NCBI GenBank assembly: GCA_964412815.1 | Contig: CAYPQF010000034.1 | Span: 228,281 to 292,280 of the forward strand | Length of the DNA stretch: 64,000 nucleotides | DNA from: JAOAFZ01 sp964412815 | GTDB taxonomy: Bacteria; Patescibacteriota; Microgenomatia; UBA1406; GWC2-37-13 | Reading direction: 5' to 3' | In this document: positions 35,501 through 43,795 of the stretch, piece after piece | Layout of the letters: every line of letters begins with the position of its first letter | How positions within the stretch are numbered: the first letter of the stretch is position 1 | Position numbers and translations under genes: made by a program | Notes under the pieces: generated by a model | Seen by the model: only the letters and a program-made list of their open reading frames with translations | Told to the model about the DNA's origin: nothing | The model's database searches: none

Positions 35501-36344
35501 GCCCACCGGTTAACGGGCCGGACGTGTTAATCTGCGTAATCGTTCCTGCGCCACCCGAGAAAGCAGTACATTCAAATCCAGTGCCATTCCAGGAAAGCGC
35601 TTCCCCTGATGAACAGGTTGGTGCATCAACAGAAATTGTTCCTGAAGTACTAATGGGACCACCAGTTAATCCGGAACCAGTATTAATCTGAGTTACCGTA
35701 CCGCTTGAAGCTCCTGATCCGGCACTGACATCAATCCACGACAGATTGCCGCTGCCGTCAGTTGCCAGAACCTGGTTGGTCGAGCCGTCTCCACCCGGCA
35801 GAACCCAGACGGTGTTCGGAACATTAATGGTGTTTGGAGCTTTAAATCCTACATAGTTTGAACCATTCGTCGAGAGTTCCTTAAACCGAATCTCCGAAGT
35901 GTTTCCGCTGTTAGTTCCATATGGATCAAGTACTAATCCTGTCTGAGTATCGAGTGTCAAAGCAGCAAATCGGGGAGTAGCGCCAGTATGAATATCCTGT
36001 GGGGTTGACAGGGTAATTGTTGATCCCGCTGTATTCACGTTCACTTGATTTGTGGTTCCTTGAACAGTCAATGCCCCGGTGAGCGAGTTTAAGGAAGATA
36101 CATAGTTTGTCGAGCTGGTTGTTAAACAGGTCGGACAGGAGATTACGCCTGTTGCTGTATTGTAGGCAATTGGGCTGGTTCCTGACAGCGCAGAACGTGC
36201 GCGTGCCTGGGTAAAGTATACATTGGTGGTACCCTCAGCGAGATCATCGGTATCTTTTGCTGCAAATGCCGTATCAAATCGAGGTTGTGTCCAGTACAGG
36301 TTTGTAGATCCCTCGCTTAAATTGTCCGTTGTAAATGCAGACAA
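32526..36344 (-). CDS. fibre locus, segment of DWNTFNNKQ / YLRGDLSL repeats
   Basis: 1272 residues from an internal ATG; the frame is open to about 36,640. It is built from several copies of a long module that includes TTDNL(S/A)EGSTNLYWTQ, CP.C, GTTNQVNVNTAGSTITLS, LTTDGDGNLSW, VTQINT.GP, GYLSS.DWNTFN.KQ, TTAQYLRGDLSLATLDTS, VPENGNLYFT and NGTGLSWTYND. Such modules are common in long bacterial and phage tail fibres. The frame ends at TGA 32,526, exactly inside the recurring phrase NSTTGVISCP at its Gly codon. Downstream the same frame continues (ISCSTCLTSGGNYVSSL). Confidence 0.7.
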   Translation of the reverse strand: MSAFTTDNLSEGSTNLYWTQPRFDTAFAAKDTDDLAEGTTNVYFTQARARSALSGTSPIAYNTATGVISCPTCLTTSSTNYVSSLNSLTGALTVQGTTNQVNVNTAGSTITLSTPQDIHTGATPRFAALTLDTQTGLVLDPYGTNSGNTSEIRFKELSTNGSNYVGFKAPNTINVPNTVWVLPGGDGSTNQVLATDGSGNLSWIDVSAGSGASSGTVTQINTGSGLTGGPISTSGTISVDAPTCSSGEALSWNGTGFECTAFSGGAGTITQINTSGPLTGGPITSTGTIGITQAGSTTDGYLSSVDWNTFNNKFTLPSLTSGSILFSNGSTIAQDNANFFWDNTSKELGIGTNTPAAALSVGAGSEFQVTSGGEIAAAQGITSAGTIRFTALATGLNTRLTLIGADGTVSTLADGTAGQVLRTNGNGGYSWINAATGTVTQINTTGPLNGGPITSTGTLSIDQATAAQDGYLSATDWNTFNNKQNALTFGNLTSSTTGVSIIGGTGAVIGAGTSISIQTASGSQPGLLSAADWNTFNNKQNAITTGTTAQYLRGDLSLATLDTSIVPENGNLYFTAERVDDRTAALIQNGTGLSWTYNDVANTLTGNVTLAPFTTDNLAEGSTNLYWTQGRFDTAFNAKDTDDLTEGASNLYFTQARARAAISASTPINYNSTTGVISCPDCVTSTGGSYVSSLNGQTGALTLTGTTNQVNVNTAGSTITLSLPQNIHTGANPTFAGIRLSGLAAALGTSTELVVVDGNGDTASLADGNAGQVLTTDGDGNLSWVSAAGGTVTQINTTGPITGGPITSTGTIGITQATTSTDGYLSSTDWNTFNAKQDAITTGTTAQYLRGDLSLATLDTSAVPENGNLYFTNERLDDRAAALIQNGTGLSWTYDDGANTLTGNVSLASFDTDDLAEGATNLYFTTARARAAISATSPISYSSATGVISCPTCVTTSSGGYVTSLNGLTGAIDIVGTPNQVNVNESGSEITLSLPQNIHSGASPTFSGLTLSGVTAGAGSATELLSVNGSGVVGVVADGDSGEFLTTDGNGNLSWVAGATGTVTQINTTGPITGGPITTTGTIGITQAGSTTDGYLSSVDWNTFNSKQNALTLGNLTTSTSGVSITGGTGAVVGSGATVNIQTANSTQPGLLSAANWNTFNNKQDAITTGTTAQYLRGDLSLATLDTSAVPENVNLYFTNERVDDRAAALIQNGTGLSWTYNDVLNTLTGNVSLSVFTTDDLAEGSTNLYFTQSRAHAALSGVSPITYNSTT

Positions 36345-36720
36345 AGAAACGTTTCCGGTTAAGGTATTTAAGACATCATTATATGTCCAGCTTAACCCGG
36401 TCCCATTCTGAATCAGTGCTGCGGTCCGGTCATCAACCCGCTCATTCGAAAAGTACAGATTGGTACTACCCTCAGTCAGGTCATCTGTAGTTTTAGCCGC
36501 AAAGGCCGTATTAAAGCGACCTTGTGTCCAATAGAGGTTTAGAGAGCCTTCAGTAAGATCATCAGTGTTAAATGCGCTGAGCGTAACATTTCCGGTCAGA
36601 ATGTTAGCCGCATCATTGTAGGTCCAGTTCAGTCCGGTACCACCGATGTATCGAGTGTCCCCAGGGTTAAGTTACCACGGAGATACTGTGCTGTTGTTCC
36701 CACAGGAAGGGCATTTTGTT
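32560..36720 (-). repeat. long fibre modules repeated in series
   Basis: Copies of YLRGDLSLATLDTS (or LRGNLTLGTLDTS) lie near 32,815, 33,790, 34,680 and 36,680, and DWNTFNNKQ-type words recur between them. Several copies are nearly identical over tens of bases, which makes both real recombination and assembly collapse easy here. Confidence 0.75.
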
Positions 36721-39700
36721 TATTATTAAAGTTTGTCCAGTCAGTGGAAGAGAGTAATCCCGTTTGTGAGCCAGATGCTGTCTGAATGCTAATGCTTGTC
36801 CCAGAGCCTATAACTGCACCTGCCCCACCGGTAACTGTTACACCTGCGGTTCTGCTTGTTAAGTTTCCAAACGTTAGTGTTTTTTGTTTATTATTAAAGG
36901 TATTCCAGTCAGTTGCGGAGAGGTATCCTCCCTGAAGGGCGGTTGCCTGCTGAATACCGATGGTTCCGGTTGAAGTAATCGGGCCTCCGGTAAGAGGAGC
37001 CGTGGTGTTAATCTGGGTAACAGTACCGCTTGCTCCTGCTGTCCATGATAGATTGCCGGCACCGTCAGTTGTTAGGAACTGTCCGGCTGTCCCATCTGCC
37101 AGACGGGCTGTAGTACCAGTGTTGTTAACAGTGAGTAATCCACGACCCTGGCTTGTTGCCAAGCCTGAAAGTGTGATTCCGGCGAATGATGGAGAAGATG
37201 CGGTGCCAATATTCTGGGGCAATGTCAACTCTATGGTATTGGCGTTTTCAGTAACCGAAATTTGATTGGCTGCACCACTAATAGTAATATCTCCATCAAG
37301 TCCGTTTACCGATGTTACATAGCCGCCGGTGCCTGAGGTAATACAAGTTGGACAGGAGATTACCCCGGTCGATGTGTTATATGCAATAGGAGCAGTAGCG
37401 GAGATTGCATTTCGAGCCCGGGCATTGGTAAAGTACAGATTGGTACCCTCGGTTACCGCGGTCGTATTGAGGACTGCCCAGGTATTGTCCCCCCGCAGAT
37501 AATCAGCAGTAGTTCCACCGGCAGGTACTGACGAGATACTGACATTTGAGACGGAAATCAGTCTTCCTTTTGCGTCTACCGTAAACTGGGGAACCTGCGT
37601 AGATGATCCGTATGTGCCGCTGGTAACCCCACTCGGGGCAAGTGAAACAACTCCTGTTCCATTAATTGTTGCGTCTCCCGAAACGGTGGTAAAGGTAGGA
37701 ATGCCTGACGCATTTCCCATGAGGATCTGCCCGGCAACAGGAGCCAGTGTACTACCGAATGCCCCGGTACCATTTCCTAGTACAACTCCGTTGGACGTGA
37801 ACGAAGTAGCACCAGTACCACCATTTGCAACTCCCAGAGTTCCTGATACTTCCGTAGCCAGATTCACTGTCCCCACAGATAATGTGCCCGCAGTGCTTTT
37901 TACAATACCTGAACCCAATGATGAAAAGGTAATAGTTCCACTTGAGGTGATACCGGTCGCAGCAGCAATGCTTCCTGTTGAGTTAACCTGGAACTGGGAA
38001 GTGTTTCCTACAGAAAGTGCTGCGGAAGGAGCACTGGTCCCAATACCAAAGCGTCCCGTGGCGTTATTCCAGAAGAGATTATTGGAACCGCTGATTGTTG
38101 CTGGATCACTAAAGAATGTAACCTGGCCAGTAGCGCCTGCTCCGGTAATAGAACCTCCTGAGATCGAAGTATCACAAAACTTCCAGATACCGTTCTCTCG
38201 GCAGCGGAAGCGGTTATCAGTTGTATTGTAATATAAAGAACCATCATCTGCAGTTACCGGATCAGTTGCTGACTGACCAAGAATTAATGCAGAACCATTC
38301 CCAACTTTAATCGCTCCGGCAACATCCAGTGCATAGGCAGGACTGCTGGTTCCAATTCCAACCTCTCCATCTGCGTCAATCGTTAATCCAACACCGCCGG
38401 AATACTGATCATTAATGGAGCTGTCCTCCAGATTGAATGATCCGTTAAACCTGGCCAGTCTGCCATCCGAACCACTTCCACCTACACCACCGCTTCCGAC
38501 ACAGTTGCCGGTGCTTAAACAGATTTCACCACTCTCATCTGGTAGGGTGTAAATCTGATTATTAGAGAGATCTCCGACATCCAGTGAACCATAATACTGA
38601 TTTCCTACAGATTCCAGAATACGAAGTTGAGAGTTTGGATTATTCAGAAAAATATCAAACGCACCTGTCTGATTCCAGGTCTGATTCAGCTCCCCCAGTG
38701 ATACCGTATTTACGGTTCGGCTGAGTCCCGAACCAAACGCGAGTGGGGCTTCGTAGTCAACTCCAACCGCAGCCACAGAGAGCACTCCGCTTGAATCGGT
38801 TCGCAGAAGCCCGTTGGCAAGTCCGCCGAAGGTGATGGTTCCAGTAGAGGAAATTCCGGTGGCGGCAGCAATGGCCCCTGTTGAAGTAACCTGAAACTCA
38901 GAGTTTGCACCGACTGAGAATTGAGAAAGGGGATTGGATGTTCCAATGCCAAGCGAATCGTTAGAATTAATTAAGCGTATCACTGAGCCATCATCAATAA
39001 ATCCACTTGCTGAAGACCCGGAACTGATGGTGATTGCGTTTGAACCGGCACTGGTATTAATAACAATGCCTGGACCAGCTTCGAAGGTAAGAGTAGAAGT
39101 AGTTCCTCCTGCCTGAAGACTCTCTTGTCCAGCAACTGCAATCGTAGTAAATGCACGTTCTACAAAGGTTTTGCTCAGTCCGATGGTATTCCCGTTAATG
39201 CTGATTCCTGTTCCTTCTTCTAAGGAAATTGCGCCGGTTGCACCTTGAAACGAAGTCACACCGGTATTGGAGATTGTAAGTCCATCAATATCGATGCCTG
39301 CACCCTCTATAAACTCGACGGCTCCGGTCTCTCCCTGGATACTGATCACTCCTGTATTTACTAACGTGATATTTTGATCTCCGGTAAGTTCAAGACCTTC
39401 TCCGGCGATTACTTCGTAGATAAGATTTGGTGCTTCCACAGCTCCGGAAAAAATAGTTCTACCCTGTACCAGAAGCTCTCCATCTACGTAGACATTATCG
39501 TTAAAGACGGTATCGAGATTAAACTGAATACGTGCGGAATCGGTAGCATCTGTTTCTGCGAGAACATCTGGATTGGAGAGCTCCTGAGAGATACCGGGAG
39601 GTGCAGATGGAACGCCTGCAAGTTGCGGAAACAGTGCGATAAATCCATAGGAAAGGGGAACTGCGAGAACCGGAATACCAAGGAGTGCAAGTACTAGGAT

Positions 39701-39796
39701 GAATTTAACCACAGCAGATCGAGCCATCATTTTTTGATGGTGAGATTCATTTTGTGTTTGCTCAGGATCGTACTGTTTGAACCAGGAATCGTGCAT
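36629..39796 (-). CDS. fibre locus, N-terminal segment
   Basis: 1055 residues. The first 28 are polar, then a hydrophobic segment (about 30-55) acts as a signal anchor, so the rest is outside the cell. After a short disordered linker come the EAPNLIYEVIAGEGLEL region shared with the 0-8 kb fibre, several QG.TGA repeats, GIGT units, and the first CPTC / DWNTFNNKQ / LRGNLTLGTLDTS modules. The frame ends just after VVPD, where the text jumps into the NGTGL part of the module in another frame. A TATAAT box on the minus strand at 39,851-39,856 lies about 55 bases upstream of the ATG. It is divergent from the ATPase operon. Confidence 0.75.
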   Translation of the reverse strand: MHDSWFKQYDPEQTQNESHHQKMMARSAVVKFILVLALLGIPVLAVPLSYGFIALFPQLAGVPSAPPGISQELSNPDVLAETDATDSARIQFNLDTVFNDNVYVDGELLVQGRTIFSGAVEAPNLIYEVIAGEGLELTGDQNITLVNTGVISIQGETGAVEFIEGAGIDIDGLTISNTGVTSFQGATGAISLEEGTGISINGNTIGLSKTFVERAFTTIAVAGQESLQAGGTTSTLTFEAGPGIVINTSAGSNAITISSGSSASGFIDDGSVIRLINSNDSLGIGTSNPLSQFSVGANSEFQVTSTGAIAAATGISSTGTITFGGLANGLLRTDSSGVLSVAAVGVDYEAPLAFGSGLSRTVNTVSLGELNQTWNQTGAFDIFLNNPNSQLRILESVGNQYYGSLDVGDLSNNQIYTLPDESGEICLSTGNCVGSGGVGGSGSDGRLARFNGSFNLEDSSINDQYSGGVGLTIDADGEVGIGTSSPAYALDVAGAIKVGNGSALILGQSATDPVTADDGSLYYNTTDNRFRCRENGIWKFCDTSISGGSITGAGATGQVTFFSDPATISGSNNLFWNNATGRFGIGTSAPSAALSVGNTSQFQVNSTGSIAAATGITSSGTITFSSLGSGIVKSTAGTLSVGTVNLATEVSGTLGVANGGTGATSFTSNGVVLGNGTGAFGSTLAPVAGQILMGNASGIPTFTTVSGDATINGTGVVSLAPSGVTSGTYGSSTQVPQFTVDAKGRLISVSNVSISSVPAGGTTADYLRGDNTWAVLNTTAVTEGTNLYFTNARARNAISATAPIAYNTSTGVISCPTCITSGTGGYVTSVNGLDGDITISGAANQISVTENANTIELTLPQNIGTASSPSFAGITLSGLATSQGRGLLTVNNTGTTARLADGTAGQFLTTDGAGNLSWTAGASGTVTQINTTAPLTGGPITSTGTIGIQQATALQGGYLSATDWNTFNNKQKTLTFGNLTSRTAGVTVTGGAGAVIGSGTSISIQTASGSQTGLLSSTDWTNFNNKQNALPVGTTAQYLRGNLTLGTLDTSVVPD

Positions 39797-40348
39797 TTCG
39801 TAAAAAAAATAGATAGGCTACAGAGCCAGTCTGGACATAAGACTAGATTCATTATAGGGAAGTGAAAAAAAAGGGGTTTTAGATTGTTTTTTCAATCTAA
39901 ACATCTAAATCTTGGGTGTTGGTGTGTTTTATGACTCATACGTGAATTTTCTATATACACATATATGATGCATGATGGAACACAGAGGTAATTTTTTAGC
40001 AGTATGTACTAAGAGTTTTGGGGCCTTTTAGACAAGTGAATGGGTAGGAAAAAAGTTGAACAAAATCGGTAGCGCAGATAAAACATCTAAAAAAATAATA
40101 GCAACTATGAAAATACTATAAATGTACAGTAATATGAGTATCTGGTACGTATAATTATCTTTTTTCTTTTAAGCTGGTATAACAACAAAATAGAGTATCT
40201 GCTCTGAATTTTAACAATCTTTTTTATCTATTACAGAGCCTCAAATAATGTTTTTTTATATTTTTCTACTTTTGTCAAACCTCATACAAAAAAACCAAAT
40301 ACATTCTAAATCCTTGCTTTTTGCTATTAATACATATAGACTCATGAT
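39797..40348. promoter_or_regulatory. AT-rich divergent intergenic region between fibre locus and ATPase operon
   Basis: 552 bases with no convincing gene. It holds the fibre promoter (minus-strand TATAAT at 39,851-39,856) and a 9-bp hairpin at 39,878-39,901 (TTTAGATTG / CAATCTAAA, loop of six T) that would fold in either transcript or end one. A long AT-rich stretch leads to the ATPase operon. I see no subunit-a gene here, the place where it would normally lie. Confidence 0.55.
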
Positions 40349-41140
40349 ATGTATATAAATAAGGCAGTAGTTTCTGGTACTGTGATATTAGTATTATTAA
40401 TATCGTTTTTATGTACTATCTCTCTCTCACCGGTTCGTGCAGATGAAGTCTCCTACAGTGTGGCAAACTACGTAGACATTGCCGGTCGGAATATAGTTGA
40501 TGGATATATTATTTCCTCTGTTGATAGTGGGTTCTTTGTCAGTAACAAAGCCTATGATGAAAATGTCGTGGGAATTGTGACTACCCGTCCCGCAATCTCG
40601 TTTATAGATTCAGATACCAAAGACAAATATCCTCTCGTTACATCCGGAAAAGCGTATGTTCTGGTCAGCGCCAAAAACGGACCTATTAATGCCGGTGATC
40701 CGATTGCAACATCTGATGTTCCGGGAGTAGGGATGAAAGCCACAAAACCGGGGATTATTATTGGAACTGCGTTGCAGCCATATAAGCCATCAAACCCTCA
40801 GACAATCCAGAAAATTGAACTGGCTATCAGTATCCGTTACTACGGTCAGAATGCTGGTGAAAGTAGTGTGTTTGACTTGTTTAAACTGTCACTTATGACA
40901 GCGGCAAACGAACAGCCTCCAGTATTTTTTAAGTACATTACTGCCGGTTTTGTAGTAATCGGATCGGTCATGCTTGGCTTCTACTTTTTTGGACAGGTCG
41001 CCTCTCGCGGAATTGATGCATTAGGCAGAAATCCACTTGCCGGGAAGATGATTCAGTTTGGAATTGTCCTGAATGTAGTGATTACTGTTGTTACCATTGC
41101 ATCCGGTCTTATTATTGCTATTATTACATTAAGGTTATAA
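40349..41140 (+). CDS. secreted domain fused to a carboxylate-less ATP synthase c-like hairpin
   Basis: 263 residues. Residues 1-31 are a Sec signal peptide ending VRA. About 32-165 form a beta domain (VVGIVTTRPA, YPLVTSGKAYVLVSAKNGPINAGD, DVPGVGMKATKPG) like one seen in bacterial fibre and phage tail proteins. The last 70 residues are two membrane helices joined by GIDALGRNPLAGKM, closely matching the polar loop of F-type subunit c (A.GRNP.A, with R227, N228, P229). The topology fits too: N- and C-termini outside, loop in the cytoplasm. The proton/sodium-binding Glu or Asp expected 18 residues after the Pro is Val247, and neither helix contains an acid, so ion transport by this ring seems unlikely. 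First gene of the ATPase operon, where atpB-atpE would stand. Confidence 0.75.
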   Translation: MYINKAVVSGTVILVLLISFLCTISLSPVRADEVSYSVANYVDIAGRNIVDGYIISSVDSGFFVSNKAYDENVVGIVTTRPAISFIDSDTKDKYPLVTSGKAYVLVSAKNGPINAGDPIATSDVPGVGMKATKPGIIIGTALQPYKPSNPQTIQKIELAISIRYYGQNAGESSVFDLFKLSLMTAANEQPPVFFKYITAGFVVIGSVMLGFYFFGQVASRGIDALGRNPLAGKMIQFGIVLNVVITVVTIASGLIIAIITLRL

Positions 41141-41153
41141 TTCTTAAGCTTTT

Positions 41154-41846
41154 ATGTCTCTTGAAATGGTTATTTATATTCTATTAGGGGCAGTTGTAGT
41201 GCAGTTATTAGAGATTGGATATCTCATTTATCTCTATCATAAAAAATCTCAGGAGCTTGATCTTCATGAAAAGGACAGTTCAAAAGCGTTCACAAAAATT
41301 ATTGATAATGCCAACAAAAAAGCTGAAGAAATAGTACAGAACGCAGTTGATAAATCTGAATCAATTGTCTACGAGGCAGAAGCATTCAAGACTAAAATTG
41401 AAAAAGAGATGCATTTTGTATTCCAGGATATTCTAGAGAAGCGCAAGAAAATGTTTGACGGCATGGTAGTGGATATTGCAAAGGAATTTAAAGCCGGGCT
41501 TGATCAGGTAAAAGAAACATTTGAACAGAACTCCAAGCAGACTTCAACAGAGATTACTTCCTACGCGGCGAAAGAACTTGAGGCATTTCAAACACAAACA
41601 GCAACAAAATCAGCAGCAATGGAAGCGTACGTGAAAAATAGAATCGATGAGGAGCTTAACGCGGCAAAAGCACAGATCGAAGCATACAAACAACAGCAGA
41701 TTGCTGAAATTCAAAATCATATCAAAGAGAATGTGGAACATATAACCAGAGATGTGCTTCGACTGAGTATCCCCGCAGATAAACAGGAAAAACTTATTCT
41801 GGATGCATTAGAAAAAGCTAAGGCTGACAACGTATTTTCTGTATGA
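41154..41846 (+). CDS. atpF: F-type ATPase subunit b-like stator protein
   Basis: 230 residues, clearly longer than the usual 155-170. An N-terminal membrane helix (about 5-27) is followed by nearly continuous charged coiled coil with heptad-like AEEI, EAEAFK and AKAQIEAYKQQ stretches, and a C-terminal end (LSIPADKQEKLILDALEKA) like the part of b that binds delta. In ATP synthases b is the peripheral stalk holding F1 still. The extra 60 or so residues would make a longer stalk. Its TGA stop overlaps the ATG of the delta gene as ATGA, showing translational coupling and that TGA is read as stop in this genome. Confidence 0.8.
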   Translation: MSLEMVIYILLGAVVVQLLEIGYLIYLYHKKSQELDLHEKDSSKAFTKIIDNANKKAEEIVQNAVDKSESIVYEAEAFKTKIEKEMHFVFQDILEKRKKMFDGMVVDIAKEFKAGLDQVKETFEQNSKQTSTEITSYAAKELEAFQTQTATKSAAMEAYVKNRIDEELNAAKAQIEAYKQQQIAEIQNHIKENVEHITRDVLRLSIPADKQEKLILDALEKAKADNVFSV

Positions 41847-42313
41847 AAAAAGATGCAATACGTGCCATCAAAGATCTCGTCATTACCAAAGCAGATCTAG
41901 CAGAGTTTATCTTTCAGCTTGAAGAGGCAAACGGGTCCTTGTATAACACAAAAGAAACCCCTGCAAAAGCTCTGGGTCTTGCTGTATCGCATCAGAAAAA
42001 AGAGGCAGTGGTAGCTTTTGCAGAAGCTACCGGTCGCTCAATTACTAACCCGGCAGACATGCAAAAAGTATTGCAGGAAGTAAAGGAACTTCTCCTTAAA
42101 CTTCCTGTTGTAGAGTTTAAGATTGCATTTGATCCGGCGGAGCAGTTTATATTTCATCTTGTTGAGTGGGTTCACCAGTATATCTCTCCGGATGCCATAC
42201 TGGAGTTGAAAGTAGACAGAAACCTGATTGGTGGTGTGCAGATTAGCTACAACGGTCGATATCATGACTATTCGGTTATTAAGTATTTACAAGAGGTTCA
42301 AACACGGAAATAA
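41843..42313 (+). CDS. atpH: F-type ATPase subunit delta-like protein
   Basis: 156 residues, slightly short of the usual 175-180. The C-terminal part carries the delta signature (KVDRNLIGGVQISYNGRYHDYSV, compare the family L-I-G-G-hydrophobic motif and D-x-S ending). The N-terminal helical domain is diverged. Delta joins the top of F1 to the b stalk. The start overlaps the b stop by 4 bases and alpha follows after 3 bases, the normal gene order b-delta-alpha. The assignment rests on the C-terminal motif plus position. Confidence 0.8.
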   Translation: MKKDAIRAIKDLVITKADLAEFIFQLEEANGSLYNTKETPAKALGLAVSHQKKEAVVAFAEATGRSITNPADMQKVLQEVKELLLKLPVVEFKIAFDPAEQFIFHLVEWVHQYISPDAILELKVDRNLIGGVQISYNGRYHDYSVIKYLQEVQTRK

Positions 42314-42316
42314 TCT

Positions 42317-43795
42317 ATGAGTACGTATAATACATTTCTGGACGAGATCGGGGAATATGGAGTTACGGAAGAAATAAAACATCCAATCGTGACTTTATCG
42401 GGGTTGCCTAACGCCCACCCGAACGAAGTGTTACTCTTTGAGTCTGGTGAGATTGGTGAAATATTCACGATCGAGAGAGATTGTGTAAAAGCATTTGTGT
42501 TTGCCAAAGAGCCGGTAAAAGTCGGAACGAAAGTTGTCCGTACCAATATGAATATGGCTGTCCCGGTTGGAGAAGAGCTTCTGGGGCAGGTCATTAATCC
42601 TCTCGGTAATCCTATCTTCGAAAATAACACTTACAAAAAACCGAAAACAATGCGGGAGATAGATCAACCGGTAAAAAGTATTGATGAACGTGCCCGCATT
42701 ACCAAACCGCTCGCGACCGGAACCAGCATCGTTGATTTGCTGGTCCCCTTAGGTCAGGGACAGCGTGAACTGGTTATTGGTGACCGTAAAACAGGTAAAA
42801 CAGCATTTTTACATACCGTGATCCGTCAGCAGGTAGCTGAAGGAAATATTGTTGTATATGCAGCTATCGGTAAAAAAAAGGGAGAGATTAAAAAGATGAT
42901 TGAGTACTTTGAAGAACATAAAATGCTTCAGAAGATGGTTGTGGTTGCTACTGATTCTCAGGACCCTTCAAGTCTTATCTTTTTGACGCCTCTTACCGCG
43001 ATGTGTATTGCCGAATTCTTCCGGGATAACAAGCAGAATGTGGTTCTGTTACTGGACGATCTGACAACACATGCCAAGTTCTATCGGGAGGTTTCTCTGT
43101 TGAGTGACCGGTTCCCGGGACGTGACTCGTACCCTGGGGACATCTTTTATACTCATGCAAAATTGCTCGAACGTGCAGGAAACATTCGTTATGGAGAAAA
43201 AGAAGCCTACTCAATTACCTGTTTACCGATCGGAGAAATAGTAGAAGGAGATTTGACAGGGTATATTCAAACCAATCTGATGGGTATTACTGACGGGCAT
43301 ATCTTTTTTGATAGTAACGCGTATTACAACGGACGTCGTCCGGCCATTAATGTAGGGTATTCAGTAACCCGCGTCGGTAAGCAAACACAGACCAAACTGA
43401 AAAAAGATGTCAGTCGGGAGATGGGTGCATTCCTGGCATCATATGAAAAAATGCAAAACTTTTCTCATTTCGGTGCAGAACTGTCTCCGCAGGTAGTCCA
43501 GGCACTCAAACGGGGAGAAAAGCTGTACGAGCTATTTGACCAGCATTATAGTATGGCAATTCCGGTAAATGTGCAGTTGGTGCTGGTTGGATTAGTCTGG
43601 AGCGGGTATTTCAATGAGTTGCCGAAAGCTGAGATGGAGCATGTAAAAAAGTCCCTCTCCAGTTTGTATCTTAAAAAAGAAGTCCGCACCGTTATTGATG
43701 AGTTAGTAGCTGTCGAAACACTGGAGGAGCTGTCCAAAAAAATGGCTTCCAGTGCAGATGCCATTGCAAAACTATGCAAAACAAACGAACCTTAA
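42317..43795 (+). CDS. atpA: F-type ATPase subunit alpha
   Basis: 492 residues. Canonical features: the P-loop GDRKTGKTAF near residue 155, Walker B LLLDDLTTHA, and the region FPGRDSYPGDIFYTHAKLLERAG. The catalytic arginine finger is in INVGYSVTRVGKQTQ. Alpha forms the non-catalytic nucleotide sites of F1 and supplies this Arg to beta. The N-terminus is somewhat shorter than usual, where delta would bind. Everything required for a working alpha3beta3 ring is present. It overlaps the gamma gene by 22 bases. Confidence 0.95.
   Translation: MSTYNTFLDEIGEYGVTEEIKHPIVTLSGLPNAHPNEVLLFESGEIGEIFTIERDCVKAFVFAKEPVKVGTKVVRTNMNMAVPVGEELLGQVINPLGNPIFENNTYKKPKTMREIDQPVKSIDERARITKPLATGTSIVDLLVPLGQGQRELVIGDRKTGKTAFLHTVIRQQVAEGNIVVYAAIGKKKGEIKKMIEYFEEHKMLQKMVVVATDSQDPSSLIFLTPLTAMCIAEFFRDNKQNVVLLLDDLTTHAKFYREVSLLSDRFPGRDSYPGDIFYTHAKLLERAGNIRYGEKEAYSITCLPIGEIVEGDLTGYIQTNLMGITDGHIFFDSNAYYNGRRPAINVGYSVTRVGKQTQTKLKKDVSREMGAFLASYEKMQNFSHFGAELSPQVVQALKRGEKLYELFDQHYSMAIPVNVQLVLVGLVWSGYFNELPKAEMEHVKKSLSSLYLKKEVRTVIDELVAVETLEELSKKMASSADAIAKLCKTNEP

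Larger units (their letters stand above)
25332..39796 (-). pseudogene. 14.5-kb surface fibre locus, broken into pieces
   Basis: Five minus-strand frames read head to tail as one huge fibre protein of about 4,800 residues. There is a signal anchor at the 39.8-kb end and an S74 chaperone plus C-terminal module at the 25.3-kb end. Breaks, in order of translation: a frame change at about 36,637 where two GGTACCGGA-containing sites are fused; an in-frame TGA at 32,526-32,528 where all sister repeats have Gly; a +1 shift near 27,185; and a compensating -1 shift near 26,998. The gaps between frames carry recognisable fibre text in the alternative frame, so nothing else is encoded there. It may be decay, switching or collapse of repeats in the assembly. 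Confidence 0.8.

Noticed and set aside
35122..35691. Antisense frames across the fibre loci (also 25,432-26,097, 27,301-28,242, 36,960-38,231)
   Set aside because: Pro/Val/Ser-rich mirror translations of Gly/Thr-rich fibre repeats; no independent evidence of coding.
25332..39796. Sortase substrates among the fibre proteins
   Set aside because: None of the C-termini shows an LPxTG-like motif, hydrophobic helix and basic tail.
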